Origin: a virus
Reading direction: 5' to 3' (one strand)
DNA: 26,926 nt
IMG/VR virus record: IMGVR_UViG_3300034190_001327
Coordinates: 1 to 26,926 of that record
This document shows, one piece after another, positions 6,947 to 12,374 of the stretch. The position numbers and the translations under genes are program-made. How positions within the stretch are numbered: the stretch's first letter is position 1; every line of letters begins with the position of its first letter. Under the pieces are notes generated by a model. The model did not search any database. It saw only the letters and a program-made list of their open reading frames with translations, and was not told the origin of the DNA.

Positions 6947-6983
6947 GCTGGCAGCTTCCCCTATATGGGGAGTTGGTGCCAGC
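6947..6983 (-). terminator. Two-tier hairpin, possible terminator or attenuator
   Basis: An outer 7-bp stem (GCTGGCA/TGCCAGC) encloses an inner 5-bp stem (TCCCC/GGGGA with a TATAT loop). Read on the minus strand it is followed by ATTTTAACG. It lies downstream of the integrase gene and in the leader of the 6848 gene, so it could end integrase transcripts or attenuate the next gene. The short T-run keeps confidence low. Confidence 0.45.
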
Positions 6984-7059
6984 TTGCAGTTATGCCCAAG
7001 CGTGGTGTAAATTCTTGTAAGTGCTTGGTCTGCATTGGTTTTCATTTAGTTGTGCTCGT

Positions 7060-7097
7060 ATCTTAGTGAACGTCTTACGTTGTGGTCGTGAGTTGTG
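7060..7097 (-). promoter_or_regulatory. Putative regulated promoter upstream of the 6848 gene
   Basis: On the minus strand CACAACGTAAG (7084-7074) repeats the first 11 bases of the operator at 940. A -10-like TAAGAT (7065-7060) stands at the same distance from it as the -10 box does in that promoter. A further CACAAC lies at 7097-7092, and a third at 7054-7049. The -35 (CGACCA) is poor. The cluster might instead be integrase arm-type sites next to attP. Confidence 0.4.
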
Positions 7098-7103
7098 GGG
7101 CGG

Positions 7104-8114
7104 TCACAATGACATGACTGCCGAGATTTGATCTTCAAACGTGGTGTTCATATAGCGCATAACCATCTTCAAGTCACTATGACCTAGTAGGTCAGCGATA
7201 ACTTTGGGTGGTACACCTTTGCGCGCCAACTTGGTAGCGAAGGTGTGTCTCAACGCATAAGGTGTTTTGCTTATGTTGAGTGGTCGAGTTGCAGTTCTAA
7301 AGCTATACTGAATTTGCTTTGTGTCAGCATATTCCGCGCCTTCCTTGAGGAATACTTTAGTCGTGGGCAGTGGTGTTGATCGCGGTATCACTGCGAGTGC
7401 ATCGGGATGGAGAGGTACGCGGCGACCACGTTGTAATCCGCCAGCACCCTTGTACGACTTGAGCATGACGCTGTTGTTATCGAAGTCGATGTCCGAATAC
7501 TCGAGAGCCGTTGCCTCGCATGGTCGAGCCCCCGTCTTGAGCAGAAATATGCAGACACGGCGAACGTCTGGATGAAGCGCCGAGAAGATTGCCTCGATCT
7601 CTTCGTCAGTGAAGGTGTCCGTTTTGTGTGCGTCTTCTGGTGGCTTCTTGATCTTTATAGGCTCTCGCAGTGAGAGGCTGGCAGCAAAGTTCAGTATGCT
7701 TTGCAGTTGCGTGAGGGCTCGTCGAATTGAATTGTTCGAGTTTCCCTTCTGCATGTGACGCTCTTCTATGTATTCCTCGATGTCGTTCTCGTCGATGCTG
7801 TCGATGTCGAAGTCGCCGAAGTGATCGGCAAGAGCCAACGTGTATTCTTTTGTCGAGCGACTGTTGCCAGTGCGCGGTGACGAGATGTAACGCCGAGCGA
7901 CATTCTTGAATTTGTTTTTGCGCTTGGCTGGCGCAGGGTTAGACAGATCGATCTTCCCTGAGATCAGGTCAGCCTCGTAAGATGCGAGGCGGTCAAGGGC
8001 GAGGTCGCGTTCCTTCGTTGCCAACGAGTGTCGTACGCGATGGGGCCCGAAGAAACCAGAGGCGTACCAGACACCATTGCGAGTGCCTCGACGTTTTAGT
8101 GAGAGCATTCCCAT
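7104..8114 (-). CDS. int: Tyrosine recombinase (phage integrase)
   Basis: The 336-residue site-specific recombinase would integrate and excise the phage genome. The N-terminus (KRRGTRNGVWYASGFFGPHRVRHSLATKERDLAL) is the arm-binding type, followed by a SAM-like core-binding domain and the catalytic domain. Visible active-site residues are R197 (GARPCEAT), R289 and H290 (YALRHTFAT), H312 (LLGHSDL) and the nucleophile Y321 (MRYMNT). The first His of the usual HxxR is Tyr (Y286). The start at 8114 follows AGGAG by 10 nt, with a second ATG at 8108. The frame continues open to 8309, but that extension does not look like integrase sequence. It is the last gene of a three-gene operon. Confidence 0.93.
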   Translation of the reverse strand: MGMLSLKRRGTRNGVWYASGFFGPHRVRHSLATKERDLALDRLASYEADLISGKIDLSNPAPAKRKNKFKNVARRYISSPRTGNSRSTKEYTLALADHFGDFDIDSIDENDIEEYIEERHMQKGNSNNSIRRALTQLQSILNFAASLSLREPIKIKKPPEDAHKTDTFTDEEIEAIFSALHPDVRRVCIFLLKTGARPCEATALEYSDIDFDNNSVMLKSYKGAGGLQRGRRVPLHPDALAVIPRSTPLPTTKVFLKEGAEYADTKQIQYSFRTATRPLNISKTPYALRHTFATKLARKGVPPKVIADLLGHSDLKMVMRYMNTTFEDQISAVMSL

Positions 8115-8116
8115 TG

Positions 8117-8341
8117 TTATGTATCTCCTGTTGTTGATGTTGACGGGCGGAGAGTTGCGATGGGCGGGGGAGTTGGGGAGTATATATGGCTCTCGACCCA
8201 ATCCGATGATGGAACTGTCGTTACTCTGCGTGAGATGTACTTTAAAAAGCGTCTCGCTGCCGTGCTCTTTCCACCTGTCAAAGTGCCGTTGCGGTAAAGG
8301 CATCTCCAAGGGAAGATGCTATCTGTATTTCTGTAAGCCAT
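8117..8341 (-). CDS. Possible small basic protein between LuxR-like gene and integrase, 74 aa
   Basis: This frame (MAYRNTDSIFPWRCLYRNGTLTGGKSTAARRFLKYISRRV...STTGDT) begins in a TAATG overlap with the stop of the upstream gene and has AAGGAGG 10 nt before the ATG. It ends 2 nt before the integrase ATG. Such exact filling of the gap is the evidence for it. The basic centre would suit an excisionase-type (Xis) DNA-binding protein, but no recognisable Xis motif is present. It competes with an upstream extension of the integrase frame over the same bases. Confidence 0.45.
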   Translation of the reverse strand: MAYRNTDSIFPWRCLYRNGTLTGGKSTAARRFLKYISRRVTTVPSSDWVESHIYSPTPPPIATLRPSTSTTGDT

Positions 8342-8805
8342 TAAACAGTGCCCTCCTTCTTGTAGATGGCGGCGTACTGATCGTCGGCATCGAAATCGTA
8401 GTTTCTGGCCCAATCTGCGGGGATGCCTCCCGAGAGTTGTCGGTAGTCCTTGTCGCTTACCTTTTCTATTATGTCATTGAGCACCATCGCGGCTTGGCCT
8501 CGTGTCTTGCAGCCGATTTTTTTGCATACTGCTCGGACGTGTAACTTGACCGTGTTCTCGCCGATACCCATTACTTCGCCGATGGATTTGTTCATCCATC
8601 CCATGATGAGCCCTTGCGAGGTTGCGTGTTGCTTGGGGGTGAGGCTTCTTAACAAAGCAAGCTCTGCCGCGTTCAGTTTAGCCGCCATAGTTCCTGTAGT
8701 CTCTGACGCATGGCGGTTGTCAGAGTTGGTGAGGAGTAGGTTGGTAATTATATCCAGCTTGGCTTCGAGCCTAGCTATATCGTATCGCAATGTGTCGTTA
8801 CTCAT
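8341..8805 (-). CDS. LuxR-type HTH transcriptional regulator, 154 aa
   Basis: Residues 55-107 (LTPKQHATSQGLIMGWMNKSIGEVMGIGENTVKLHVRAVCKKIG) form a GerE/LuxR DNA-binding domain, with the recognition helix in ENTVKLHVRAV. The N-terminal 40 residues are a short coiled coil (LRYDIARLEAKLDIITNLLL). There is neither an autoinducer-binding domain nor a receiver domain, so it is a stand-alone HTH protein. The start ATG 8805 is preceded by CAGGAT. The longer frame to 8949 would run through the promoter. It heads the operon ending in the integrase, so it probably controls lysogeny genes. Confidence 0.8.
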   Translation of the reverse strand: MSNDTLRYDIARLEAKLDIITNLLLTNSDNRHASETTGTMAAKLNAAELALLRSLTPKQHATSQGLIMGWMNKSIGEVMGIGENTVKLHVRAVCKKIGCKTRGQAAMVLNDIIEKVSDKDYRQLSGGIPADWARNYDFDADDQYAAIYKKEGTV

Positions 8806-8880
8806 ATTGATATCCTGATTTGTTGAAGTTGAGTGCAGGTTTAACTGCGGGTTGATCGAAGGATGTACCTTCTGATGGTC

Positions 8881-8910
8881 AGAGTAGCGCATAGACCACA
8901 AAGTTGTCAA
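8881..8910 (-). promoter_or_regulatory. Putative promoter of the LuxR-like/integrase operon
   Basis: The minus strand has a consensus TTGACA (8910-8905) followed after 18 nt by TACTCT (8886-8881), leaving a leader of about 70 nt before ATG 8805. An ACAACTTTGTGG stretch just after the -35 resembles sequence beside the operator at 14572-14586. Confidence 0.5.
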
Positions 8911-8956
8911 GGGGATGTCGGAAAGTTTTTGTTTAGACGTACTACGCAATTCAATA

Positions 8957-8988
8957 AACCCCTTATTTTAAAAGACAATAAAAGGGTT
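8957..8988 (-). terminator. AT-rich hairpin after the lysis genes
   Basis: AACCC/GGGTT arms extended by A-T pairs form a hairpin 40-70 nt downstream of the outer spanin stop. It is followed on the minus strand by TTTATTG. It is a plausible but weak Rho-independent terminator for the lysis operon. Confidence 0.45.
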
Positions 8989-9025
8989 ATAGTATGTCAT
9001 TCGCTTTGGCGCAACAGTTTGTGTA

Positions 9026-9238
9026 TTACTCTTTGCACACCCGCAAGCGGGTTTCGTTGTGAATTAATATATCCACGAACAAAATGCGGTCATGCTTGAG
9101 GAGGTAGGTAACGGTATTCTCACCCTCGAATAGTAGCGGTCGAGCGAGGTCACAGTAAGTATCGCCACTAATCCTTGCGCCGCATCCAGCGATCAGCACG
9201 ATGAGCAAGGTAGGTATCGTCAGCCGCGTCCAGTTCAT
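9026..9238 (-). CDS. Outer-membrane spanin lipoprotein (Rz1-like), 70 aa
   Basis: The protein starts MNWTRLTIPTLLIVLIAGC, a signal peptide with lipobox LIAGC, which makes C19 the lipidated residue. The mature part of about 50 residues ends in LIHNETRLRVCKE. Its gene overlaps the inner spanin gene by 71 nt in another frame, the usual arrangement of Rz/Rz1 pairs. GAGG precedes the ATG by 6 nt. It would anchor in the outer membrane and, with its partner, fuse the two membranes in the last step of lysis. Confidence 0.8.
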   Translation of the reverse strand: MNWTRLTIPTLLIVLIAGCGARISGDTYCDLARPLLFEGENTVTYLLKHDRILFVDILIHNETRLRVCKE

Positions 9239-9395
9239 CTTCGACCTCGTTCCTTATACGCATATTGTCCAACCGCTTTTCGTCGATCTTCCTTTTGATT
9301 TTGTCTTGGCCTCGAGCCATGCCTGCGGAGTATATGCCAAGCAGGCCGAGGAAGAATGCGCTGGCGATAAGCGCGTATAGCTGTATCTTTGCCAT
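9168..9395 (-). CDS. Inner-membrane spanin (Rz-like), 75 aa
   Basis: An N-terminal transmembrane helix (IQLYALIASAFFLGLLGIYSAGM) is followed by a charged helical periplasmic domain (KIKRKIDEKRLDNMRIRNEVEDELDAADD) typical of small i-spanins. The ATG is 4 nt after the endolysin stop. The last third overlaps the outer spanin gene. It is shorter than lambda Rz but of normal size for such compact cassettes. Confidence 0.78.
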   Translation of the reverse strand: MAKIQLYALIASAFFLGLLGIYSAGMARGQDKIKRKIDEKRLDNMRIRNEVEDELDAADDTYLAHRADRWMRRKD

Positions 9396-9398
9396 GTT

Positions 9399-10067
9399 TT
9401 AATGCCATCCATCTGCCCACGAGCGGACGCGCTCGCGTAATATATATAGCCCAAGCAACAGGGTAACTGCTGCGGTGCCTATGATTATGTACTGTGCGAT
9501 CTGATCCATTCCCGACACGACACTGACGAGCGAGCCAGCAGAGGCAGCCATCGTTGCGGCTGATGCTTTGACCGTTTTAGATTGCGTAGCCTTAGTGCGC
9601 TCGGGCTTGGCCTCGTGAGCCTCGATGACCTTGCGGCCCGAGAGCCAGCGCTGGACACGGAACCCTGGACAGGCTTTCGAGGACACTCGATTGTGACCGA
9701 TGATGTTGGCCTCGGGAATATTGTATTGGGACTGTAGGTTTCTCACGAGAGAGTGAAGGGCGTCGAGTTGGACGGGGGTGTAGTGCTCGCTCGCTCGATC
9801 TTCTGCGTCCGAGCCGAAGCCGCCCGCTATACACACCCCGATACTATGCGAGTTGTTACCCTTTGCGTGAGCGCCTGCGATCTCGACGGGCCTGCCGTCA
9901 ACTACCTCGCCTGTGCGAGTGATGTAGTAGTGGTAGCCGATCTGGTCGAAGCCTCGGTCTTTATGCCAGCGGTCGATCTCCGCGACTTGGGCCTTGCCTG
10001 TCTGTCCCTCGTACCAATCTGGGCGAGTGGCGGAGCAGTGTATGATGAGTTGATTGATCTTCCTCAT
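9399..10067 (-). CDS. N-acetylmuramoyl-L-alanine amidase endolysin with C-terminal membrane helix
   Basis: The 222-residue protein is a T7-lysozyme-type amidase (Amidase_2) that cuts the bond between MurNAc and the peptide stem. Predicted zinc ligands are H10 (LIIHCSAT), H125 (IIGHNRV) and C133 (KACPGF), with K131 next to the last. The GYHYYI segment at 44-49 holds the catalytic Tyr region. After the catalytic domain (about 1-145) comes a linker and a hydrophobic stretch (about 190-210, AQYIIIGTAAVTLLLGLYIL) with a basic end. The enzyme may therefore be membrane-tethered, which T7 lysozyme is not. Its ATG overlaps the upstream stop by 4 nt, and spanin genes follow. Confidence 0.9.
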   Translation of the reverse strand: MRKINQLIIHCSATRPDWYEGQTGKAQVAEIDRWHKDRGFDQIGYHYYITRTGEVVDGRPVEIAGAHAKGNNSHSIGVCIAGGFGSDAEDRASEHYTPVQLDALHSLVRNLQSQYNIPEANIIGHNRVSSKACPGFRVQRWLSGRKVIEAHEAKPERTKATQSKTVKASAATMAASAGSLVSVVSGMDQIAQYIIIGTAAVTLLLGLYILRERVRSWADGWH

Positions 10068-10345
10068 GTGTTGTTACGATGCCGCAGCATCTCCTCCAAA
10101 TGTTTGATGGTTGTTTGCGCTTCGCCAAGGTCAGCACGTAGCTCGGCGATCTCCCGCAGTAGTAATTCCTTATCGTCATTCATTTTGTTTACGCGGGAGG
10201 CAAGGCGCTCGACCTGCTGAACGAGAGTGTCAGTGTACGCTGATTGGGTGAGCGACTTTTGTTTCTCGCGCAATGAAATGAAGCTCCAAAATCCTGCGCT
10301 GCCGATGAGCGCTATGATGAATGATAAGATTTCTGGATGTTCCAT
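10064..10345 (-). CDS. Small membrane/coiled-coil protein, holin candidate, 93 aa
   Basis: One N-terminal hydrophobic segment (ILSFIIALIGSAGFWSFI, residues 5-22) is followed by a coiled coil of about 60 residues (VQQVERLASRVNKMNDDKELLLREIAELRADLGEAQTTIKHLEEML). The start at 10345 is chosen for GGGAG five nt upstream, against a GTG at 10357. Its position immediately before the endolysin (ATGA overlap) makes it the best holin or holin-partner candidate. A single helix plus coiled coil is also compatible with an antiholin or a membrane scaffold. Confidence 0.65.
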   Translation of the reverse strand: MEHPEILSFIIALIGSAGFWSFISLREKQKSLTQSAYTDTLVQQVERLASRVNKMNDDKELLLREIAELRADLGEAQTTIKHLEEMLRHRNNT

Positions 10346-10400
10346 GCGGGCTCCCAATCACGAGTACACTAGCGCGTGTTTGCGGCATCATCGTCCTTTC

Positions 10401-10428
10401 GTGCAGCGAAGCCCCAGCGTAGCTGCAC
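10401..10428. other. Intergenic hairpin in the lysis operon
   Basis: A perfect 7-bp stem GTGCAGC/GCTGCAC with a 14-nt loop lies in the only gap (10346-10430) of the lysis operon. No T-run follows on either strand, so an mRNA-stability or processing element is more likely than a terminator. Confidence 0.4.
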
Positions 10429-10430
10429 CG

Positions 10431-10691
10431 CTAGTTTCCAAAGCCCTCGCGCAACCCACGAAGCATCTCGTGGACAGTCGGCTTCTTGTCTTTCATTGAT
10501 GAGTAAGGACATTGGAACGTCTTGGGGCACTCGTTCCAATGGTGCGTGGGGAAGTGCGTATAGACCGTTCGGTTCGGCCCGCGATATATGCAGTGCTTGA
10601 CCTCGTTGATCTCGATGCGCTTCCACAGGTGGCACGTCACCGTTTCTGGGCTGAGTAAACCCGCAAGGACAATGGATGCGAGCAGGCTCAT
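10431..10691 (-). CDS. Putative exported Cys-rich small protein, 86 aa
   Basis: The N-terminus MSLLASIVLAGLLSPETVTC reads as a signal peptide or short membrane anchor. The rest has four cysteines (C20, C34, C55, C61) in a His/Trp/Tyr-rich context (THFPTHHWNECPKTFQCPY), consistent with two disulfides in the periplasm or a metal site. The start at 10691 forms an ATGA overlap with the upstream gene. The longer frame to 10715 is not needed. The family is unknown, and the position suggests a late or lysis-related role. Confidence 0.55.
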   Translation of the reverse strand: MSLLASIVLAGLLSPETVTCHLWKRIEINEVKHCIYRGPNRTVYTHFPTHHWNECPKTFQCPYSSMKDKKPTVHEMLRGLREGFGN

Positions 10692-11125
10692 GTCAAAAAC
10701 ATCCAAACGCCCCAAATCATGCAGCCAAGCAACAATACAAACAAAGCCACCGCCGCGCCTATCTCGAGGCGTTGCTGTACCTTGGCGCGTCTAGCTTTTT
10801 CAGCTTCCATGCGCTCGCGCTTAATGCGCCCTCTTAGCTTTAAGAGTTCTTCCCAAGCGTAAAACCCTCTGGTCATTATAACAATTTTCTTTAGGTTTTC
10901 CTCTAGGTCATCAGCTTTTTTCATCGCCGCGAAAGTCTCTAATGCTTCCTCACTGGCTGATGTAAACGGGCTGTTTTTTTTCTTTTTATGCTGACCGCGC
11001 ACCTCGTCAATAGCGCCCCACATCGCGCCAACATCTTTCATCATTGACTGCGTATCTTTACCTAGCTTTACGCCAGCTTTGATTGCGGCAAACGCCGTCA
11101 TGGCAACCGTGATGGGGTCTATCAT
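10688..11125 (-). CDS. Conserved-type phage protein with C-terminal membrane helix, 145 aa
   Basis: The N-terminal part (MIDPITVAMTAFAAIKAGVKLGKDTQSMMKDVGAMWGAIDEVRG) is amphipathic. The middle is a basic helix (LRGRIKRERMEAEKARRAKVQQRLE), and residues about 122-143 (GAAVALFVLLLGCMIWGVWMF) are a single transmembrane helix. AAGGA lies 7 nt before the ATG. This arrangement looks like a tail-anchored membrane protein. It could be a second holin-like protein or a virion-associated membrane protein. I recognise the general type from phage genomes but not a named function. Confidence 0.6.
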   Translation of the reverse strand: MIDPITVAMTAFAAIKAGVKLGKDTQSMMKDVGAMWGAIDEVRGQHKKKKNSPFTSASEEALETFAAMKKADDLEENLKKIVIMTRGFYAWEELLKLRGRIKRERMEAEKARRAKVQQRLEIGAAVALFVLLLGCMIWGVWMFLT

Positions 11126-11128
11126 GGA

Positions 11129-11512
11129 TCATCCTTTGAGATACCCTCGCTCACGAAGAAGGGCTGAGTATAACTCCTTCATATGTTTTAGCCGAATAAC
11201 GCATAGGCTGTCGTCCAACGCCTCTCGGTTACGGCGAGTGATGACCACTGGAAATTCTGTCGAGCGTGTGTCTCTGATATTGCGCTCCGCTTGCGCGAGT
11301 GCGTCTCGCACGTTGAGCCGCTCGGTTCGTTTGGCTTCGACAAATATCTCGGGGGTGCCGAGTAGGTCAGCACCGCCTGCGTGTAGCCCGACCTTGCCTC
11401 CGCCCGAGAGAGGTGCGCGTTGCACCCGCTCTTCGTTGAAGACGTGATCGTTGAACCAGTGTGCGAGATCGACTTCGTATTTGTCACCCTTGTTTTTCTG
11501 TGGATTAGGCAT
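11129..11512 (-). CDS. PD-(D/E)XK endonuclease, Holliday-junction-resolvase-like, 127 aa
   Basis: The small nuclease has an N-terminal helix with KGDKYEVDLA (E13) and SGGG-x-GGADLLGTPEIFVEAKR, giving D49, E59 and K61 of the PD-(D/E)XK core. An amphipathic helix (LNVRDALAQAERN) follows. Size and motif spacing are those of phage resolvase-like or structure-specific endonucleases. A role in resolving branched DNA before packaging is likely but not proven. The start at 11512 has GGGAG 7 nt upstream and lies 8 nt inside the preceding gene. Confidence 0.72.
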   Translation of the reverse strand: MPNPQKNKGDKYEVDLAHWFNDHVFNEERVQRAPLSGGGKVGLHAGGADLLGTPEIFVEAKRTERLNVRDALAQAERNIRDTRSTEFPVVITRRNREALDDSLCVIRLKHMKELYSALLRERGYLKG

Positions 11513-11894
11513 AGCTTTGCTCCCATAAAAATAAATTGCTGATGTCGAACGGCGGCTTGGGGAGCGATGGTTCTCGGTAGCCTTCCTCTTCGTCACCGAA
11601 ATGAATGCGAGACGATAACGCTTCCTTCTCGTGACACGATGTGCATCGATACTGATTGACAGGTCGCTTCTTTTGATCACCGCACAGAGTGCATGGCCTG
11701 TCCCACATCTCCTCTGGCATTTTGAATTGATATTTTGCACCAGCGAAATACTGCAAGCCCTCGCGCATGAGAATGCGCTTGAGCGTGTCCACGCAGCAGC
11801 CCAGCTTTTGCGCTATGGCGGTTAAGTCTAAGTCGCCGTGACGCTTATGCAGCCACTTGCGCTGGCGCTTCGTAAGCTCTCGTCGTTTAGCCAT
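11505..11894 (-). CDS. HTH plus zinc-ribbon DNA-binding protein, 129 aa
   Basis: Residues 20-46 (GDLDLTAIAQKLGCCVDTLKRILMREG) form a helix-turn-helix. A zinc ribbon with C68-x2-C71 and C84-x2-C87 (CTLCGDQKKRPVNQYRCTSC) follows, then an acidic/aromatic tail (FDISNLFLWEQ). The start at 11894 has GAGGT just upstream, so the frame's extension to 11939 is not used. It is first in the lysis-gene transcription unit and may be its activator, or a DNA-binding factor such as a terminase-related protein. The zinc-ribbon coding sequence contains the second copy of the exact 20-nt repeat. Confidence 0.65.
   Translation of the reverse strand: MAKRRELTKRQRKWLHKRHGDLDLTAIAQKLGCCVDTLKRILMREGLQYFAGAKYQFKMPEEMWDRPCTLCGDQKKRPVNQYRCTSCHEKEALSSRIHFGDEEEGYREPSLPKPPFDISNLFLWEQSYA
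11640..11659. repeat. Exact 20-nt repeat, copy 2
   Basis: Identical to 6858-6877. Here it encodes NQYRCT of the zinc ribbon. A 20-nt identity in 27 kb is very unlikely by chance. Confidence 0.8.
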
Positions 11895-11934
11895 GCTCAC
11901 CTCTGTGGCGTCTGTACCACAGGGCAAACTAATA

Positions 11935-11950
11935 CACAACTAAAGTTATT
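11935..11950. promoter_or_regulatory. Imperfect copy of the CACAAC-N4-GTTGTG operator
   Basis: CACAAC-TAAA-GTTATT matches the palindrome at 10 of 12 arm positions and lies about 40 nt upstream of the ATG at 11894 on the opposite strand. On that strand a TATTAG (11934-11929) could be a -10 box. A weak regulatory site is possible. Confidence 0.3.
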
Positions 11951-11986
11951 AAATGTTACATCTACCTGTTGACTTTCCCGACAAAC

Positions 11987-12088
11987 TTGTTACCCTCGGA
12001 GGAGCGAAGACGGCGCAGACAAATGAGTTCCCAACAGAGTTGGAACTCATGCAGGCGAGGATAGTAGGCGAGATGCCGAGGGTAACAA
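11987..12088. ncRNA. Structured 102-nt element (possible ncRNA or cruciform)
   Basis: Perfect 13-bp arms (11987-11999 and 12076-12088) enclose a second hairpin at 12023-12050 with 12 bp, one bulged C (12032) and an AGA loop. AGGCGAG is present twice between them (12053 and 12066). The result is a long-stem structure on either strand. There is no ORF with a ribosome site inside. It may be a regulatory RNA, a protein-binding cruciform or part of an origin. Confidence 0.5.
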
Positions 12089-12100
12089 CTTCTGAGCCAC

Positions 12101-12139
12101 AAAGAATTTGCCACCAATAAAAAGATTTGCTATCAATGA
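12101..12139. repeat. Iteron-like imperfect direct repeats
   Basis: AAAGAATTTGCCACCAATAA (12101-12120) is followed directly by AAAGATTTGCTATCAATGA (12121-12139). The core AGATTTGCTATC recurs inverted, with one mismatch, at 12266-12255. The region is AT-rich. Confidence 0.5.
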
Positions 12140-12200
12140 ATTGTGAGGGTAGCCCGAGACGCAGTTGGGTCGAACTTAGTTTTAATCGCTGCCTTCACAC

Positions 12201-12260
12201 GACCCCTCTGGCTAGGATACGCACTGCGACGAGGGGTCAATAACCCCCTTGACCGATGGC
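12201..12260. other. Overlapping hairpins with alternative pairings
   Basis: GACCCCTC (12201-12208) pairs with GAGGGGTC (12231-12238). The same right arm can instead pair downstream, as GGTCAA (12235-12240) with TTGACC, or GGGGT with ACCCC. These structures are mutually exclusive, as in an attenuator or a switching element. Confidence 0.35.
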
Positions 12261-12315
12261 AAATCTAAAGTTAGCTTTTAGTTGTGCTGATCGTCCTCCG
12301 ACGCAATTCGGCACT

Positions 12316-12374
12316 GGCCCTCGCAGCTTAATCTCATCGCAGCTTAATCTCTTACAGGCGAGGGCCGCTTAATC
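12316..12374. repeat. Tandem 16-bp repeats within a 9-bp inverted repeat
   Basis: CGCAGCTTAATCTCAT (12322-12337) and CGCAGCTTAATCTCTT (12338-12353) are adjacent direct repeats. A partial third copy GCTTAATC lies at 12367-12374. They are enclosed by GGCCCTCGC (12316-12324) and GCGAGGGCC (12358-12366). The block begins at the stop codon of the primase-helicase gene and lacks a T-run, so it is not a normal terminator. Confidence 0.6.

Larger units (their letters stand above)
11895..12372. other. Repeat-rich non-coding region, candidate replication origin/control region
   Basis: This is the longest gene-free stretch of the window (478 nt). It lies upstream of the lysis unit and immediately downstream of the primase-helicase gene. 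It holds a 102-nt element bounded by 13-bp inverted repeats, two imperfect 19-20-nt direct repeats with an inverted third copy, two overlapping GC hairpins, and a tandem 16-bp repeat inside a 9-bp inverted repeat. An AT-rich patch lies at 12094-12142. Such clustering beside a replicative primase-helicase suggests an origin, though no DnaA or known phage origin sequence is recognised. Confidence 0.5.

Noticed and set aside
6647-7045. 132-codon minus-strand frame starting MKTNADQALTRIY in the leader of the 6848 gene
   Set aside because: No Shine-Dalgarno is visible, it overlaps the OB/winged-helix gene in another frame for half its length, and its second half is Arg/Ser-rich. A short leader peptide cannot be excluded, but the evidence is too thin.
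9031-9052. CCCGC-AA-GCGGG hairpin near the end of the outer spanin gene
   Set aside because: It is inside the coding sequence and has no T-run on the transcribed strand. Codons for TRLRV explain it.
12316-12366. Rho-independent terminator of the primase-helicase gene
   Set aside because: The 9-bp stem has a 33-nt loop and is followed on the minus strand by AGTGCCG with no T-run, so it is listed as a repeat structure instead.
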